This document shows, piece by piece, positions 54,372-64,000 of a stretch of 64,000 nucleotides of DNA; the stretch's first letter is position 1, and each line of letters starts with the position of its first letter. The translations under genes were made by a program, and so were the position numbers. The stretch spans positions 806,001 through 870,000 of the forward strand of contig JANTUC010000001.1 of assembly GCA_026873275.1 (NCBI GenBank), read 5' to 3'. The notes below the pieces were generated by a model that saw only the letters and a list, made by a program, of their open reading frames with translations, searched no databases and had not been told where the DNA came from. The stretch comes from Pseudopithomyces maydicus (Eukaryota; Ascomycota; Dothideomycetes; Pleosporales; Didymosphaeriaceae).

Positions 54372-55910
54372 CTATGATACACATGCGACCATGAGTTTTT
54401 CCTTCAGGTGGTCAGTAATTTTCTAGATGGTGTGGTTGGGAGGATGGACTTACATAGTCACCCCGTGTCTCCCCTTCGATTCTGCGGATAAGATCTTTGC
54501 CATACTTCCGCTTGTATGCGTCCGAAACAGCGCGCATGAAGCCTTGGTCCCAGTGACAGCGGATCACACGCTGTACCAGGAGCTCGTCCTTGGTACCGAT
54601 TCCCGCCATTGACTGTTCCAGTCGAGTAGCCTCGGCTTCGGCACGGTTGACAGCGCGCTCGATAAGCAAGACCAAAGCATCCTCCATATGTCCTGAGAAT
54701 TTGGATTTGATGGCCTTGACCAAAGGCTCTCGGAATCGCTGCTGGTATGACTGAACAATAGCACGGATTTGGGCGTCACTGCGGGTAAACATGATTTCGC
54801 AGACAGCACTGGCGTTCTTGCTGAGAACGTTACCCATTGCGTGTTGAAGTTCGGTAGTATGACGCTCCACGTCATGGGGAAGAACAGAAGCCGAATCTTC
54901 TGCACGGCGCGCAGCAACAATCATCATGTCTAGTAGGCTGTCAGTGAGTTTCGAAGATTAGAAGCTCTGATTCCACTTACACATCTGCTCGGTGCCACCA
55001 GAAAGATCACCCCGAAGATCATCTTCGAGCCTCTTGCTGAACAAGCGCTGGTACTCGGTCTTGATTGCGTTTACATCGGCATTTGATCGGCCAACAAGTA
55101 CATCGTCGAGAGCAGCCTCCTTTGTTCCAAGACCCTTCATCGCGTTGAACAATGTGTAGCAGTCCCCGATAAGCGGACCACGAACAATCTGAACCAAGCC
55201 TTTCTCAAAGTACCCTGACGTCTCATTTTCAATATCCTTGATCAGGTCGCGCATCATGCGTTGATTATATGTCTGGCGGATGGCGTTGACCTGTATGGGA
55301 TCCTTTTTCGCCAAGATGGATATCAAAGCTTTTTCGTTTGTTCCAAAACCCTTCATCGCCTTGCGGAGTCCTTCGATGTCCTGTGTGACGTCTATATGCA
55401 CAGGTGGTGGGGGTCCATATCCGAGCGAGGCTTGCGTCGCCGGACCGAAATTTTGAGGGGGTGCGCCAGCAGCAGATCCCCACTGACCAGCTGGCTGGCC
55501 GTAGGCTTGCTGAGGAGGGGCGGCTGGCCGTAGCCAGCCTGGTGCGGTGGAAACTGGCCCGGTGGTGGCTGTCCCCATTGACCTTGGCCTTGACCTTGAG
55601 GAGGAGGGGCGCCATAATACTGGTTCGGTGGAGCAGGTGCCCCCCAGCTGCCCTGCTGTCCACCGTAGGGCTGCTGTCCAGGTGGCGGAGGAGGGGCTCC
55701 GTACTGATTTGGCGGCGCGTACCCTTGCTGAGGGGGCGGTGGGTATCCAGGCTGGGCACCGTAGCCCTGCTGTGGAGGATAGTTATTTCCTGGAGGAGGA
55801 GGAGCGCCCCAGCCTTGTTGGGGAGGCGGGGCATTATACTGTCCTGGCGGTGGTTGGTTCCATCCTTGCTGAGGAGGCGGCTGTCCGTATCCTCCTTGTT
55901 GTCCGTACAT
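54372..55910 (-). CDS. Annexin (fungal annexin C type)
   Basis: Exons 55910-54981, 54929-54454 and 54401-54372. The last exon is only ten codons and completes GDYEKLMVACVS, the standard annexin end. The first 150 residues are Pro/Gly/Gln/Tyr-rich (MYGQQGGYGQPPPQQGWNQP). Annexin repeats follow: IDVTQDIEGLRKAMKGFGTN with EKALISILAKKDPIQVNAIR; LFNAMKGLGTKEAALDDVLV; a degenerate third repeat; LEQSMAGIGTKDELLVQRVI. The GxGT loops bind calcium and phospholipid. Frame is lost where GYGQPP should run into PPQQAYGQPAGQWG: the C4 run (plus-strand G4 at 55517-55520) needs a fifth base, giving 478 aa. An extra 5' exon is possible because an acceptor-like AG precedes the ATG. Confidence 0.9.
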
Positions 55911-56888
55911 CAGATAGTTCTGTCTTTGTGCCGACGAGTTAGCTAGCGCAGATGGATTCCGAAAAGGGCTTCTTGTAGCTGGAGTAGAAGGTTTGTTTTG
56001 GGGTGTTCCTTGGGTGAGTTGGGGGCCGAGGACGAGGGTCTTTTGTATGTGGCTCGGTGGCTGCAGGAGTCACGTCGTTGAGCCCAACCAGGGAGCACTT
56101 TGAGGGCGATGACGAGCTCACAGCCACAACTGAGGCAGCGGCGATGGGCTCAGCCCTCTAGCGCGCCTTGGCCGCCCCGCACCTGGCCTTTCTTTTTGCC
56201 TCGCGAGTCACTTGACTGTCGTCTGATTCAGTTCTGCGTCGACCGAATTTTCCATCATAAAACTTTTGCCAGCTGACGAATCTACCACGCGTCACACCTA
56301 ATGCCCATGCTGCCGTTCATCGTTGTTTCTGCTCAGCGGGGCGCTGTAGGTGGATGGTTGATATATTGCCCCTCGTGTTCGTTATCTACCGAGGCCCTGC
56401 TCAGTCATCTCCCTAGCTACCCCGGACCCAGCTCTTGTGGCTGGTAACACGAGTCAGCTGTGGACACGGCCCATGTCACCCATGTGTTGGTCAGACAGCA
56501 TCAAAACACGAAGCAAGAAACGAACATGGTATCCATTAAAGACATGATGGTATTGTGCATATCTGTACTACAAAACAGCGCTTGAAACAATCGTCGACTG
56601 CTAAACAGCATCGGAGGGTATATTGATATGGACAGTACAACAAGAAAACACAGGATTCGATGTAAGAGATGGCTGGCATGCCAAACCGTCTCGTATGGCA
56701 TGCCCCAGACCGTGACGGTTCGAATCTCTGTAGATACCATAACGAAGTGCCCTGCAGCATCTCACGTTAGCCGAAACATGCCACATCTTTTTGTGGGTGT
56801 ATGCGGTCAAACGGAGGACATCTGGGGGTGCGTAGGGGCGCGACCGGTGAAGGTCGTACGTCCTGAACCAACCCTGTCAGCGAAGAGC
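55911..56888. other. Intergenic, no gene seen
   Basis: A 978-bp gap holding the annexin promoter and the 3' region of the MARVEL gene. Near 56715 a GGTTCGAATC string resembles a tRNA T-arm but does not fold (see rejected items). Confidence 0.6.
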
Positions 56889-57407
56889 TCAGACGCCATG
56901 TTCAGCGGGGATTGCCTTACCCTTCCAGTATTTCCAGAAGATGACTGACCCATAGACAAAAGTAATGGCCCAGAGGAACATGTTGGTGAGGAGCACCCAC
57001 ACGGCATTCTTCATGCGTTGAATGCCGCCGTTGCCTTCCGGGTCTTCTTTGATGTACATCTTTCCGAAGATGCCAAAAGCTGTAACGTACATGATGAAGA
57101 CGACGAAATCAACGCCGAAGAGGAACCAGGCCTTGACCAGCGGTAGCATGCACACGAGGGCCCAGAACGAAGCCATGGTGCCGAGGACGGTGGCATACAT
57201 CCATTTGGAGTCGTATTTGGCGCCGGCCTTGTGGGCACGGCGCAGATCCTGGGCGTAGAGGCCGATGATGACGATGCCCATGATGAACTGTAAGAAGCGC
57301 ATGAGGATGCGGAAGATGGCGCCGGCGGACATGCTGGACCGAATGTTGTTGGCCAGCCCGGCCTTCTCGCCCTTCATGGAGCCGCGCGAGAGGAAACTGA
57401 GAGCCAT
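56889..57407 (-). CDS. MARVEL-type four-TM membrane protein
   Basis: 172 aa from the ATG at 57407 (MALSFLSRGSMKGEKAGLAN); an in-frame ATG at 57428 would add seven residues. Four hydrophobic segments: FLQFIMGIVIIGLYAQDL, MYATVLGTMASFWALVCMLP, LFGVDFVVFIMYVTAFGIFG and NAVWVLLTNMFLWAITFVYG. The layout, with an acidic residue in TM3 (GVDFVVFIMYV) and short loops, fits MARVEL-domain proteins of membrane apposition and vesicle traffic; fungal members include Nce102-like eisosome proteins. The upstream open frame, Pro/Lys-rich, looks like leader sequence. No intron is needed. Confidence 0.8.
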   Translation of the reverse strand: MALSFLSRGSMKGEKAGLANNIRSSMSAGAIFRILMRFLQFIMGIVIIGLYAQDLRRAHKAGAKYDSKWMYATVLGTMASFWALVCMLPLVKAWFLFGVDFVVFIMYVTAFGIFGKMYIKEDPEGNGGIQRMKNAVWVLLTNMFLWAITFVYGSVIFWKYWKGKAIPAEHGV

Positions 57408-58474
57408 GGGGAGGACTTGAAAAATCATGTTAGGGGGTGTTTGTAGGTGGTAGTCTCTTCGAGGTCTTACGTAGGAAGGTGTTGAGGCTGGTTTTGGTGC
57501 TGGCTTTGGTTCAGGTTTTGGTTTTGGTGGAGGAGGAAGTAGTAGGACGTAGGAAGTAGGTGGTGGGCTTGGTTCGAATGCAGAAATGTGTGGCCAAGAG
57601 TGAGCGATGCGGTCGGTATTATAATAGCCCTTTTGACAAAGAATGTGCGCAACTGCACAATGCGATGACAATACTATTGTCTCGGTGGGGTGGTGGTGGT
57701 GAAGAGGGCACACTCAAAGAAATGGTGATGGGCAGGGGTGCTGGCGAGGGTGACGTCGTCGGCCGTGTGTGAGTGGCAGTTGGGTCGCGTGGACAAGGGA
57801 TGCTCTGTCTGCACAATGATCGACAAGGAAAATGACTGATAACGAAATGAGAAGAAAACTTGGTCACAGCAAGCAGAACAGACAGATGCAACGAATATAG
57901 TAACACACAATGCAGCACAGCTGGCAAGGTGAATGGACGACGGGAAGAAAGGATGGCGAGACCGTGACGAGCGTGGTAGGCACATGCAGACAGCTCGTCC
58001 ACCACGCTCTTATACTCTAGCACTCTTTGCGCGCAACGCATCGCGACTGAGCAATAAGGGGCCAGTCCTGGAGCCCTGGAGGGTCCACGGTCACGTTGGC
58101 GCCGTGCCAGCGTGTAAAGAGGGCGGCCCCAAGACCGCCTGTCGCGCCGCATCTCCAATCGCTAGAGCCGGCGCCTATGACGGACGCCAAGAATGCAACT
58201 GCCAGGGGCCACTTCGCGCCATGATTGGCCGCGAACCAAACCGCTGTTGTACCTTTCTCGGACGCGTTTCAGCGCTTTTGTCGACGCAGAAGCCGTCGAC
58301 AGGCAGCCGGCGAGCGAGGGACCGCTACCTCTGAAACACAGCGGTTCGCGTGGGGCTCACACGAGAAGAGCCGCTCGACATCGGCCCTGGGCCGCGTCAT
58401 GGGGGCTCTCTTGACTTGCTTGCAGTCACAGAGTGACCGTTCTTTATTTGTTCCTGTCTTAGCTACCTACATCT
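57408..58474. other. Intergenic, no gene seen
   Basis: A 1.07-kb gap between two minus-strand genes: the MARVEL promoter and GST 3' region. Open frames on both strands have no motif. A CTTTGGTTT-type pyrimidine/purine tract (57485-57545) sits just upstream of the MARVEL start. Confidence 0.55.
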
Positions 58475-59608
58475 TTACGGAGACGCGTATTTGTATCCAT
58501 ACTTGTCCTTGGCCTCCTGGATCTGCGCCTTCAGCGTCTGCTCTTGCTCCGCAAATTCCTTCTCGTCCTTGAGTCTTTTCACATACGTGTCGTTGCCAAA
58601 GGAACCCTTTGCAGGCACGGCCAATCCCTTCTGAACCGCTGGTCGAGCACTGATGCGCTCCCACCATGCCTTGACGTTCGGAAAGTCGTCCAGTTCAACG
58701 CCAGAGAACCGGAGAATGTTGATCCAGCCGTACGACGCGATGTCGGCGATCGAGTACTTGTTTCCTACCAGGTAGTCGGTGCCCTCCAGAGCCGTGTTGA
58801 GAACTCCAACAAGACGCTCCGTTTCTCCCGTGTCTTGGCATCGCAGTCAGCACCTTTGCCGTTCCAACCCGGGCGCCGCTACTTACATCGCTGCATGCCG
58901 TAGGGAATCTTCTCCTTGGTGAAGCGGTTGAAGTGGTTCGCCTGGCCTTGCATGGGTCCTAAACCGCCGTGCTGCCAGGCCATCCACTGCTCGGCTCGAC
59001 TGACGTCCAGAGGGTCCGAGAAGGAGAACTTGTGATCGGGATCGTACATTCTAGTCAAGTAGGTGAGGATGGAGAGGCCTTCCATGACAGCGAAGCCGCC
59101 CTGGTCGTGGTCGACGATGACGGGAATGCGACCGTTGGGCCCGAGCTTGGTGAACCCTACGCGCCCATGCCATTAGCCCACACGTTTTCTCTTTTCTCTG
59201 GCACTGTGCCATGGCTTACAAGGCTCCTTCTGTATGTTCTGCATGATGTTTATCGACTGCCTGAACGCATCGTGTCAGCTGCGCATGTCTTGGCCAACAC
59301 CCCCCGCGATGCCATTACCAGGTGTAGTCCTTCCCGTATGCTTCCTTGAGCTCCTCGAGGATAATGGAGGCCTTGTGGCCATTGGGCGTGCCAAAGGTGA
59401 GGAGCTCGATGCCCTTGCTTGCCTTGAGGCCGGTGGGACGTTCCGCCATGGTTTCGTCTTGTAACTGTCGGGCAGACGCGTGAAAAAGCGCGTTCGATCG
59501 AGCAAAGGCAGGCGGTGCAGAGGCCGTGTATCGTAGGCGCGCGAGGCGGGATAGGCTGCCGAAGCTGTTGCGAGCCTGTGCGGGGGTGAAGGGCCGGATG
59601 AATGACAT
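58475..59608 (-). CDS. Glutathione S-transferase, URE2/GTT-like
   Basis: Exons 59608-59319, 59260-59220 (41 nt), 59156-58887 and 58833-58475 join in phase to 319 aa. The thioredoxin-fold half reads IELLTFGTPNGHKASIILEE, then NPNG-type GPNGRIPVIVDHDQGGFAVM with the glutathione-binding cis-Pro and EGLSILTYL. The helical half has AEQWMAWQHGGLGPMQGQAN, TGETERLVGVLNTALEGTDY and GNKYSIADIASYGWI. These are marks of the URE2-like GST class used in detoxification. The first 53 residues (MSFIRPFTPAQARNS..., many Arg/Ser/Ala, no acidic residue until about position 51) look like a mitochondrial presequence, while the internal ATG at 59449 (MAERPTGLKASKG) would give a 266-aa cytosolic form of normal family size. 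Confidence 0.88.
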
Positions 59609-60714
59609 GAAAGACCGGAGCTCGGTGAGGGGCTATATCTATGTATGGGGAAGCTTCGTGCAGCCCGCCCGCAGCTTAGAAATCGACGTCATGGTTAGCT
59701 CCGGCCTTCTTCTGAAACGGCGATAAACAATCCGAGCATTTCTCAGCAGTGCACACTGTGCTCAGTCCATGATCCCATCGACTCGCAATTGGCTGCCGTC
59801 TTCGAACCATGCGCCATCGGCTGTGCCCACGTCTCGTCCGAACCACCCGTCGTCCGTCCTCCACGACGCCAAGAGTTAGCGCCAGCTTCCATACCAAACC
59901 CCCACCGTCCACTCCAAACCCCACCTTCCACTGTCTATCCTACAGTTCTTACTACCTCATCAAAGACAGCTTCCTGATCAGCCGCACGTGAGCTTTGGTT
60001 GCCATGTACATTCGCCTATGCACATGTGGTGTCGAGGAAATGCTAACAACCACGCGGCCCAAAGAGGGCGATTGACATTGGTTCTCCAAATCCAAATCAT
60101 ATATGTGACCAGCTAGACTAAGTAGGTATTCAACCAACGGGCTAGCTGACAGATCGCACCGCCACCCTCTTCTCGGGGGCCAAAAAGCCGCACGGGTGCC
60201 GTGCGATCCCCATCCTTGAATGTTCATTTAACTCTTAAACGAGAGAAGTAAATTTAGAACCATGGCTGCAGGGACGTTGCACCCGCCGTGAACCTATGTA
60301 CATAGGCAGGTACACACGTACAGTACAGTACTACTACTGACTCGTGACCATGCTTTCACCTGGGCAATGCTCTTCAATTTAATCACAGACTTGTTACCCA
60401 CACGAACCTATTCCAACGTGTTCCTTGGCTACCCCGAGTTATGATCTGGATCTGCACATGTCAGCGTCCGTCCTCAGCTCTGTGAGGCTGACATGGTCCT
60501 TCACGGGTAGATACAGCCTCAGCTCAGTCAATGATGCTCCACAAAAAAAGGGGCGCCTTACGCCCGGTGAGTTTTCTATATGTCTTTTGCTTTATGCTTC
60601 AGGTGCCCCGATCATTACGCCTTCTTCAAGACCCTTGGCTCTAGATTTCGCGCAAACCATAGTTGGTCGTATTTCCTACCTTCTCAGCCGGAACGTAGAT
60701 ACCCAATAGCTAGA
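59609..60714. other. Divergent intergenic region, no gene seen
   Basis: A 1.1-kb gap between the GST start and the next plus-strand gene. A degenerate GTACA/GTAGT stretch lies near 60300-60335. No coding evidence. Confidence 0.55.
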
Positions 60715-61955
60715 ATGATCGGACGGTATGCATGGCTTGCTGCCATCTTCTTAGGTCCATCCCTCGGTCTTGAAGTAGCACCAAATTCGCCATGCGGGCA
60801 GAAATGCATCGACGATAAAGACGGCAATCCAGCCTGGGGTAACGCATCCATGACATTTGGTTCAGATTTACCGTGCCTCGACTCGAATTACATTGGAAAA
60901 AACGCGACACAAACGGGTAAGAAACTTGCCGACTGTCAAAAATGTATGCAGTCGAGCGGTTGGGAGGATTCCGAGAGCGGGGAGAGAGATACTACATGGT
61001 TTTTGTGTAAGTGTTTTTCTTTTCCTTTTTTGCGCCCAACGAACCATGCGAGCTGGCGGATTTGAATGTAGCTAATAATGTCAACAGTCAATCTTCGCGG
61101 TGCAGCTGACTATTGTCTCTTCGGACGCTTCGCGGAAGAACACAACAACGACATATCATCGACCGAACCTTACAAGCAGTGTTACTCCGCTTGTAATTCT
61201 ATATATGCTGCGTCCGATTATCGCGTCAAGACCGATCCAGAGCGATACGACTACTGCGACTCTGACGGAAATTACACATCCGACGCGCAAAATTGCATCA
61301 AGTGTCTTTACGATGGGAACGGTTTGACTATTTTGGGCAACGGTAAGGGCTGATGTGCAGCCTTGAATTTACAAGTGCTAATGGAGTAATTTCCACACAG
61401 TCGTCGCAACTCTTACAGAGCTCTGTCACAAGAAACCTGGCAAAAACATCGGTTTCAAAGAAGACATATACAACAGTAGGTAAATTCTTAGTATTTCACA
61501 GAAACGGCTTGGTTAACGTTTTATCGCCACATCTAGCTACCCGTGTTAAACTATCAAATGTAGTCTCTCCGGCTTCAACTTCCTCATCCGAATCTCCATC
61601 GAACTCGCCATCAAGCTCACCTTCGCACTCGCCATCAAACTCGCCCAACACGGATAATAGCTCGTCTTCTGGTCTTTCGAAGGGAGCGCTCGCCGGGATT
61701 GTCCTCGGTGGTCTCGTCGCAATCGCAGCCGTCCTCGCAGGTATCCTAATCCTTCTCGGGCGCGCCAAGAAGAGACGTGAAGCCAAAACAGGAGATGCAA
61801 CTAGCGGGCAAGCAGAATACTACGCACCAGGGAATCATAAGTATCCGCAGTACGGGCAATTGGCCACAGAGCTTCCAGCAGCAAGTGACGCAGAGCTAAC
61901 GGCATCCTCAAGTCCTGTGGAGATAGGCATGGGAAAACCAAGGACGCGAATTTAA
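60715..61955 (+). CDS. Type I membrane Cys-rich surface protein with Ser/Pro stalk
   Basis: Exons 60715-61006, 61088-61342, 61401-61475 and 61537-61955 join in phase to 346 aa. A signal peptide (MIGRYAWLAAIFLGPSLGLE) precedes a Cys-rich ectodomain (CGQKCIDD; LADCQKCMQSSGW; YKQCYSACNSIY; DYCDSDGNY; CIKCLYDGNGL) with about a dozen Cys and several N-glycosylation sites. A Ser-Pro-Asn repeat follows (SPSNSPSSSPSHSPSNSP), then one membrane span, GIVLGGLVAIAAVLAGILIL, a basic stop-transfer RAKKRR and a 60-residue tail with two Tyr-containing motifs. Fungal genomes hold many such uncharacterised single-pass proteins; the role could be wall sensing or adhesion. An in-frame SPS-type repeat is encoded at about 61580-61660. 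Confidence 0.8.
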
Positions 61956-62503
61956 TGAACTTGAGACGGTCAATATAATTGTTATTACACACATCAAATT
62001 GCTATTAACGATACACACTGTCTATATGTGGTCCTTAGCAGCAAGCCTGCAGACCCCTCCCCATTATTATCCGTGCATCCCACGGGGCGTAAGGGACGAC
62101 GTATGTCCAACTTGTTGTGGTGCAGCCTAAATTCTCCAAGGGTACCCAATACTTGACGGAAAAATAGATAATGAGACGTGAGCCAATCCTCTCACCGGAC
62201 CAGAGACACATCATGATTGAATCTCATAGTATATGCAGGATGATACACCATAAAAGCAAAGTTCATCGTCGCACCTGCCTAAAACGTTACCGCACATTAC
62301 GGGGCGTAACTAGACGACCTTTCTAGGTCATCTCGCCACGCTTTTGCGTACGCAGTGACTTTGTATAACATGCAAATGCCTGATCTGAAGATATAGCAAA
62401 GCTAAATGAAAGTGAATAAAGTGTTTTGTTTTCTACAACGCGCCTCGTCTTTCTGAGTTGGAGTGTTGTAGTAGTATTCCTTTCTACAAACCCACCTGGT
62501 ACC
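61956..62503. other. Intergenic, no gene seen
   Basis: A 548-bp gap between two plus-strand surface-protein genes. No motif in the short frames. Confidence 0.6.
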
Positions 62504-63798
62504 ATGACTCGCCGTTTCTTATTGGGCTACTTACTAGCTTCAGTTCATGTCGCAAGAACAAGCTCAGTCGACATGGTGCTTGAAGCTCGGCAGCTCACTA
62601 CATCGATCGATAACTGGGTAACTCGAGCTTGTACCGAACCCTCTAGATCATGCTTTCGCAGCCCCTGGACCACTCGAGCGGAATGCACAACTAATGATAG
62701 GCTCGTGTATCAAAAGAGCGCTATGACTAGTCCGTAAGTCATCATGGGTTCTTCCTACCTGGTTCAATAAATGAAACATGCTGAGCGTGCCAAAGGAAGT
62801 TCCCTGAGGACAAGCCCTCCGGTTTTGATCCTCTATCCTGGTGCACGGACCTTCTCGCCCAAACTGATTACGTCGCTACTCTCTCCACGACAGCTTACCT
62901 GACTTCCACGAGAACTACTCACCCAGCTGTGTACACGACTACAACGAATGTTGATTTCGGGCAAGTGTCAAAAACCTTTCTCTATCGCATTGAGCATAAG
63001 AATTTTGCTGACGGCCTGGTTCAAGTACTCCAACCCTAACTATTTATTGTCCCCGTCCCTCCCCTTCAATGGAATGCCACGGCTTTGATATGCTCAGCTA
63101 TGATATTGAACAACCTGGTGGGCTGAAGTGTGCCAAACAATGTGAACCGGTCATCATCGACCCCAACAATATCAAACCCTCAGATCCAACAATGTGCCAT
63201 CAAGAGTGTCTTAAGAGTCCAACTTGTAAATCTTGGAACTGGGATACCATCGCGCCATTCCTGGGTTATAATAGATGTCGACTATTTACTGAGTCATTAG
63301 GAGTTAACGGCACAAATATCATCGACCCGCACTCCAGTCCCGGTGGGTCTCAGTTCTACGACAGGAACTGCTTCGTTGCAGTTCCTAGTCAATGTTCACA
63401 GCCGGTGGCAAAGGTCCAGCCTCCTAGAATGAAGATCACAGCCGCACCAGTCGTTACTGACACATCTAATATGACTAGAGTTGTGGTAAAACAAGGTGTT
63501 AATAAACGAGACCCACCTGAGATTGATGTGCCGTTGTATCTCTTGCGTATCGCATACCCGGCTGGGACAAGGGACTTGACAAATGTATGCAGCTGCTTGA
63601 TCACATCGGCAAGGCCGCCTGTGTCGGGGACGAAGACTCTCAGGTTTTCGACGTACAATGAGACAAAGGTAGGAACTTCAGAGGGTTATTTGGAGGACGC
63701 TAAAACTAACGGTGCAGATAATAACAAGTACGGTCACCGAAACGATATCGTTATCAACGACACCGCATGAGACTACCCTGGTTCGCACGGTGAATTGA
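62504..63798 (+). CDS. Secreted apple/PAN-like Cys-rich protein with Thr tail
   Basis: Exons 62504-62733, 62796-62960, 63026-63668 and 63718-63798 join in phase to 372 aa. The signal peptide is MTRRFLLGYLLASVHVARTS. A Thr-rich linker (TTAYLTSTRTTHPAVYTTTT) leads to an apple/PAN-like module: CPRPSPSMECHGFDML, GLKCAKQCEPV, CHQECLKSPTCKSWNWD, YNRCRLF, YDRNCF. The next part, VPLYLLRIAYPAGTRD and VCSCLI, is followed by a Thr-rich end (TSTVTETISLSTT). Intron 2 starts GCAAGT (62961) and ends TTCAAG (63025), a GC-AG intron; with GT donors nearby the frame does not join. Apple/PAN modules bind proteins or glycans; these fungal secreted proteins are uncharacterised. Similar in organisation to the gene at 4.4 kb. 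Confidence 0.75.
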
Positions 63799-63932
63799 GA
63801 TAGACATATCTCAAGGCTAGTAATATATGGAAGTGAGGAAGGACTACAGGAATTCAAACGTTCATATCGTTAGTTTCCTGAAAATAGAGGTATAAGGTCG
63901 GGTAATAGACCCGAGGTGTCGTCATCATTTCG

Positions 63933-64000
63933 ATGGCATTCTCCGCATTCTTCACCCTCGCTCTTGCCTCTTACCGCTTGAACACGTTCATAATGGATAA
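63933..64000 (+). CDS. Start of another secreted protein (cut by window edge)
   Basis: ATG at 63933 opens MAFSAFFTLALASYRLNTFI, a short hydrophobic signal-peptide-like start, in the same orientation as the two surface-protein genes before it. Only 22 codons are visible, so identity is unknown and the call rests on the N-terminus alone. Confidence 0.3.
   Translation, partial: MAFSAFFTLALASYRLNTFIMD

Noticed and set aside
56700..56740. GGTTCGAATC string resembling a tRNA T-arm
   Set aside because: The flanking five bases on either side do not pair as a T-stem, and no acceptor, D or anticodon stem can be drawn upstream.

Overview
The window is nuclear DNA of a filamentous ascomycete (Pezizomycotina; a Dothideomycete is my guess, not proven). 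The evidence is dense genes on both strands, introns of about 45-130 nt with GTRNGT donors, CTRAC/CTGAC branch sites and YAG acceptors, and fungal families: Doa10, mL60/MRPL31, Trs20, fungal rhodopsin-like receptor, SRR1, annexin C and a Hoxa13-like repeat protein. I rebuilt gene models by hand from reading frames and splice signals; exon coordinates are in each entry.

Layout. 0.8-7.4 kb: BTB protein, TauD-type dioxygenase, secreted Cys/Thr-rich protein, a small disabled gene, UNC93-like transporter. 8-13.3 kb: AlkB/ALKBH1-type dioxygenase divergent from an SRR1 protein, then a Dal5/pantothenate-type MFS transporter. 13.3-19.5 kb: no credible gene, rich in simple repeats, ahead of a Gln/His/Pro-rich putative regulator (19.5-23 kb) carrying two diverged copies of one conserved domain. 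25-32 kb: acidic nuclear protein divergent from 3-methylcrotonyl-CoA carboxylase alpha, an orphan protein, a rhodopsin-like 7-TM protein. 33-36.7 kb: Ser/charged nuclear-type protein, mitoribosomal mL60, TRAPP subunit Trs20. 37-48 kb: ER ubiquitin ligase Doa10 divergent from a 1457-residue repeat protein with one N-terminal membrane anchor and a C-terminal KDEL. 48.8-59.6 kb: Lys-rich membrane protein, two orphans, annexin, MARVEL protein, URE2-type glutathione transferase. 60.7-64 kb: two secreted/cell-surface Cys-rich, Ser/Thr-rich genes and the first codons of a third.

Two points dominate. First, many well-conserved genes (MRPL31, TRS20, DOA10, annexin, the Hoxa13-like gene, the Gln-rich gene twice, the MFS gene, probably the 4.4-kb gene) each need one extra base inside a homopolymer, nearly always C/G, to restore a family-like reading frame, and adding it makes each total length a multiple of three. 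This looks like systematic homopolymer undercalling in the assembly, not gene decay. Second, the most unusual biology is the KDEL-ended repeat protein next to Doa10, and the duplicated-domain regulator behind a 6-kb gene-free upstream region.

Most genes are housekeeping or ordinary accessory functions. I see no secondary-metabolite cluster, transposon, CRISPR array, rRNA or convincing tRNA.
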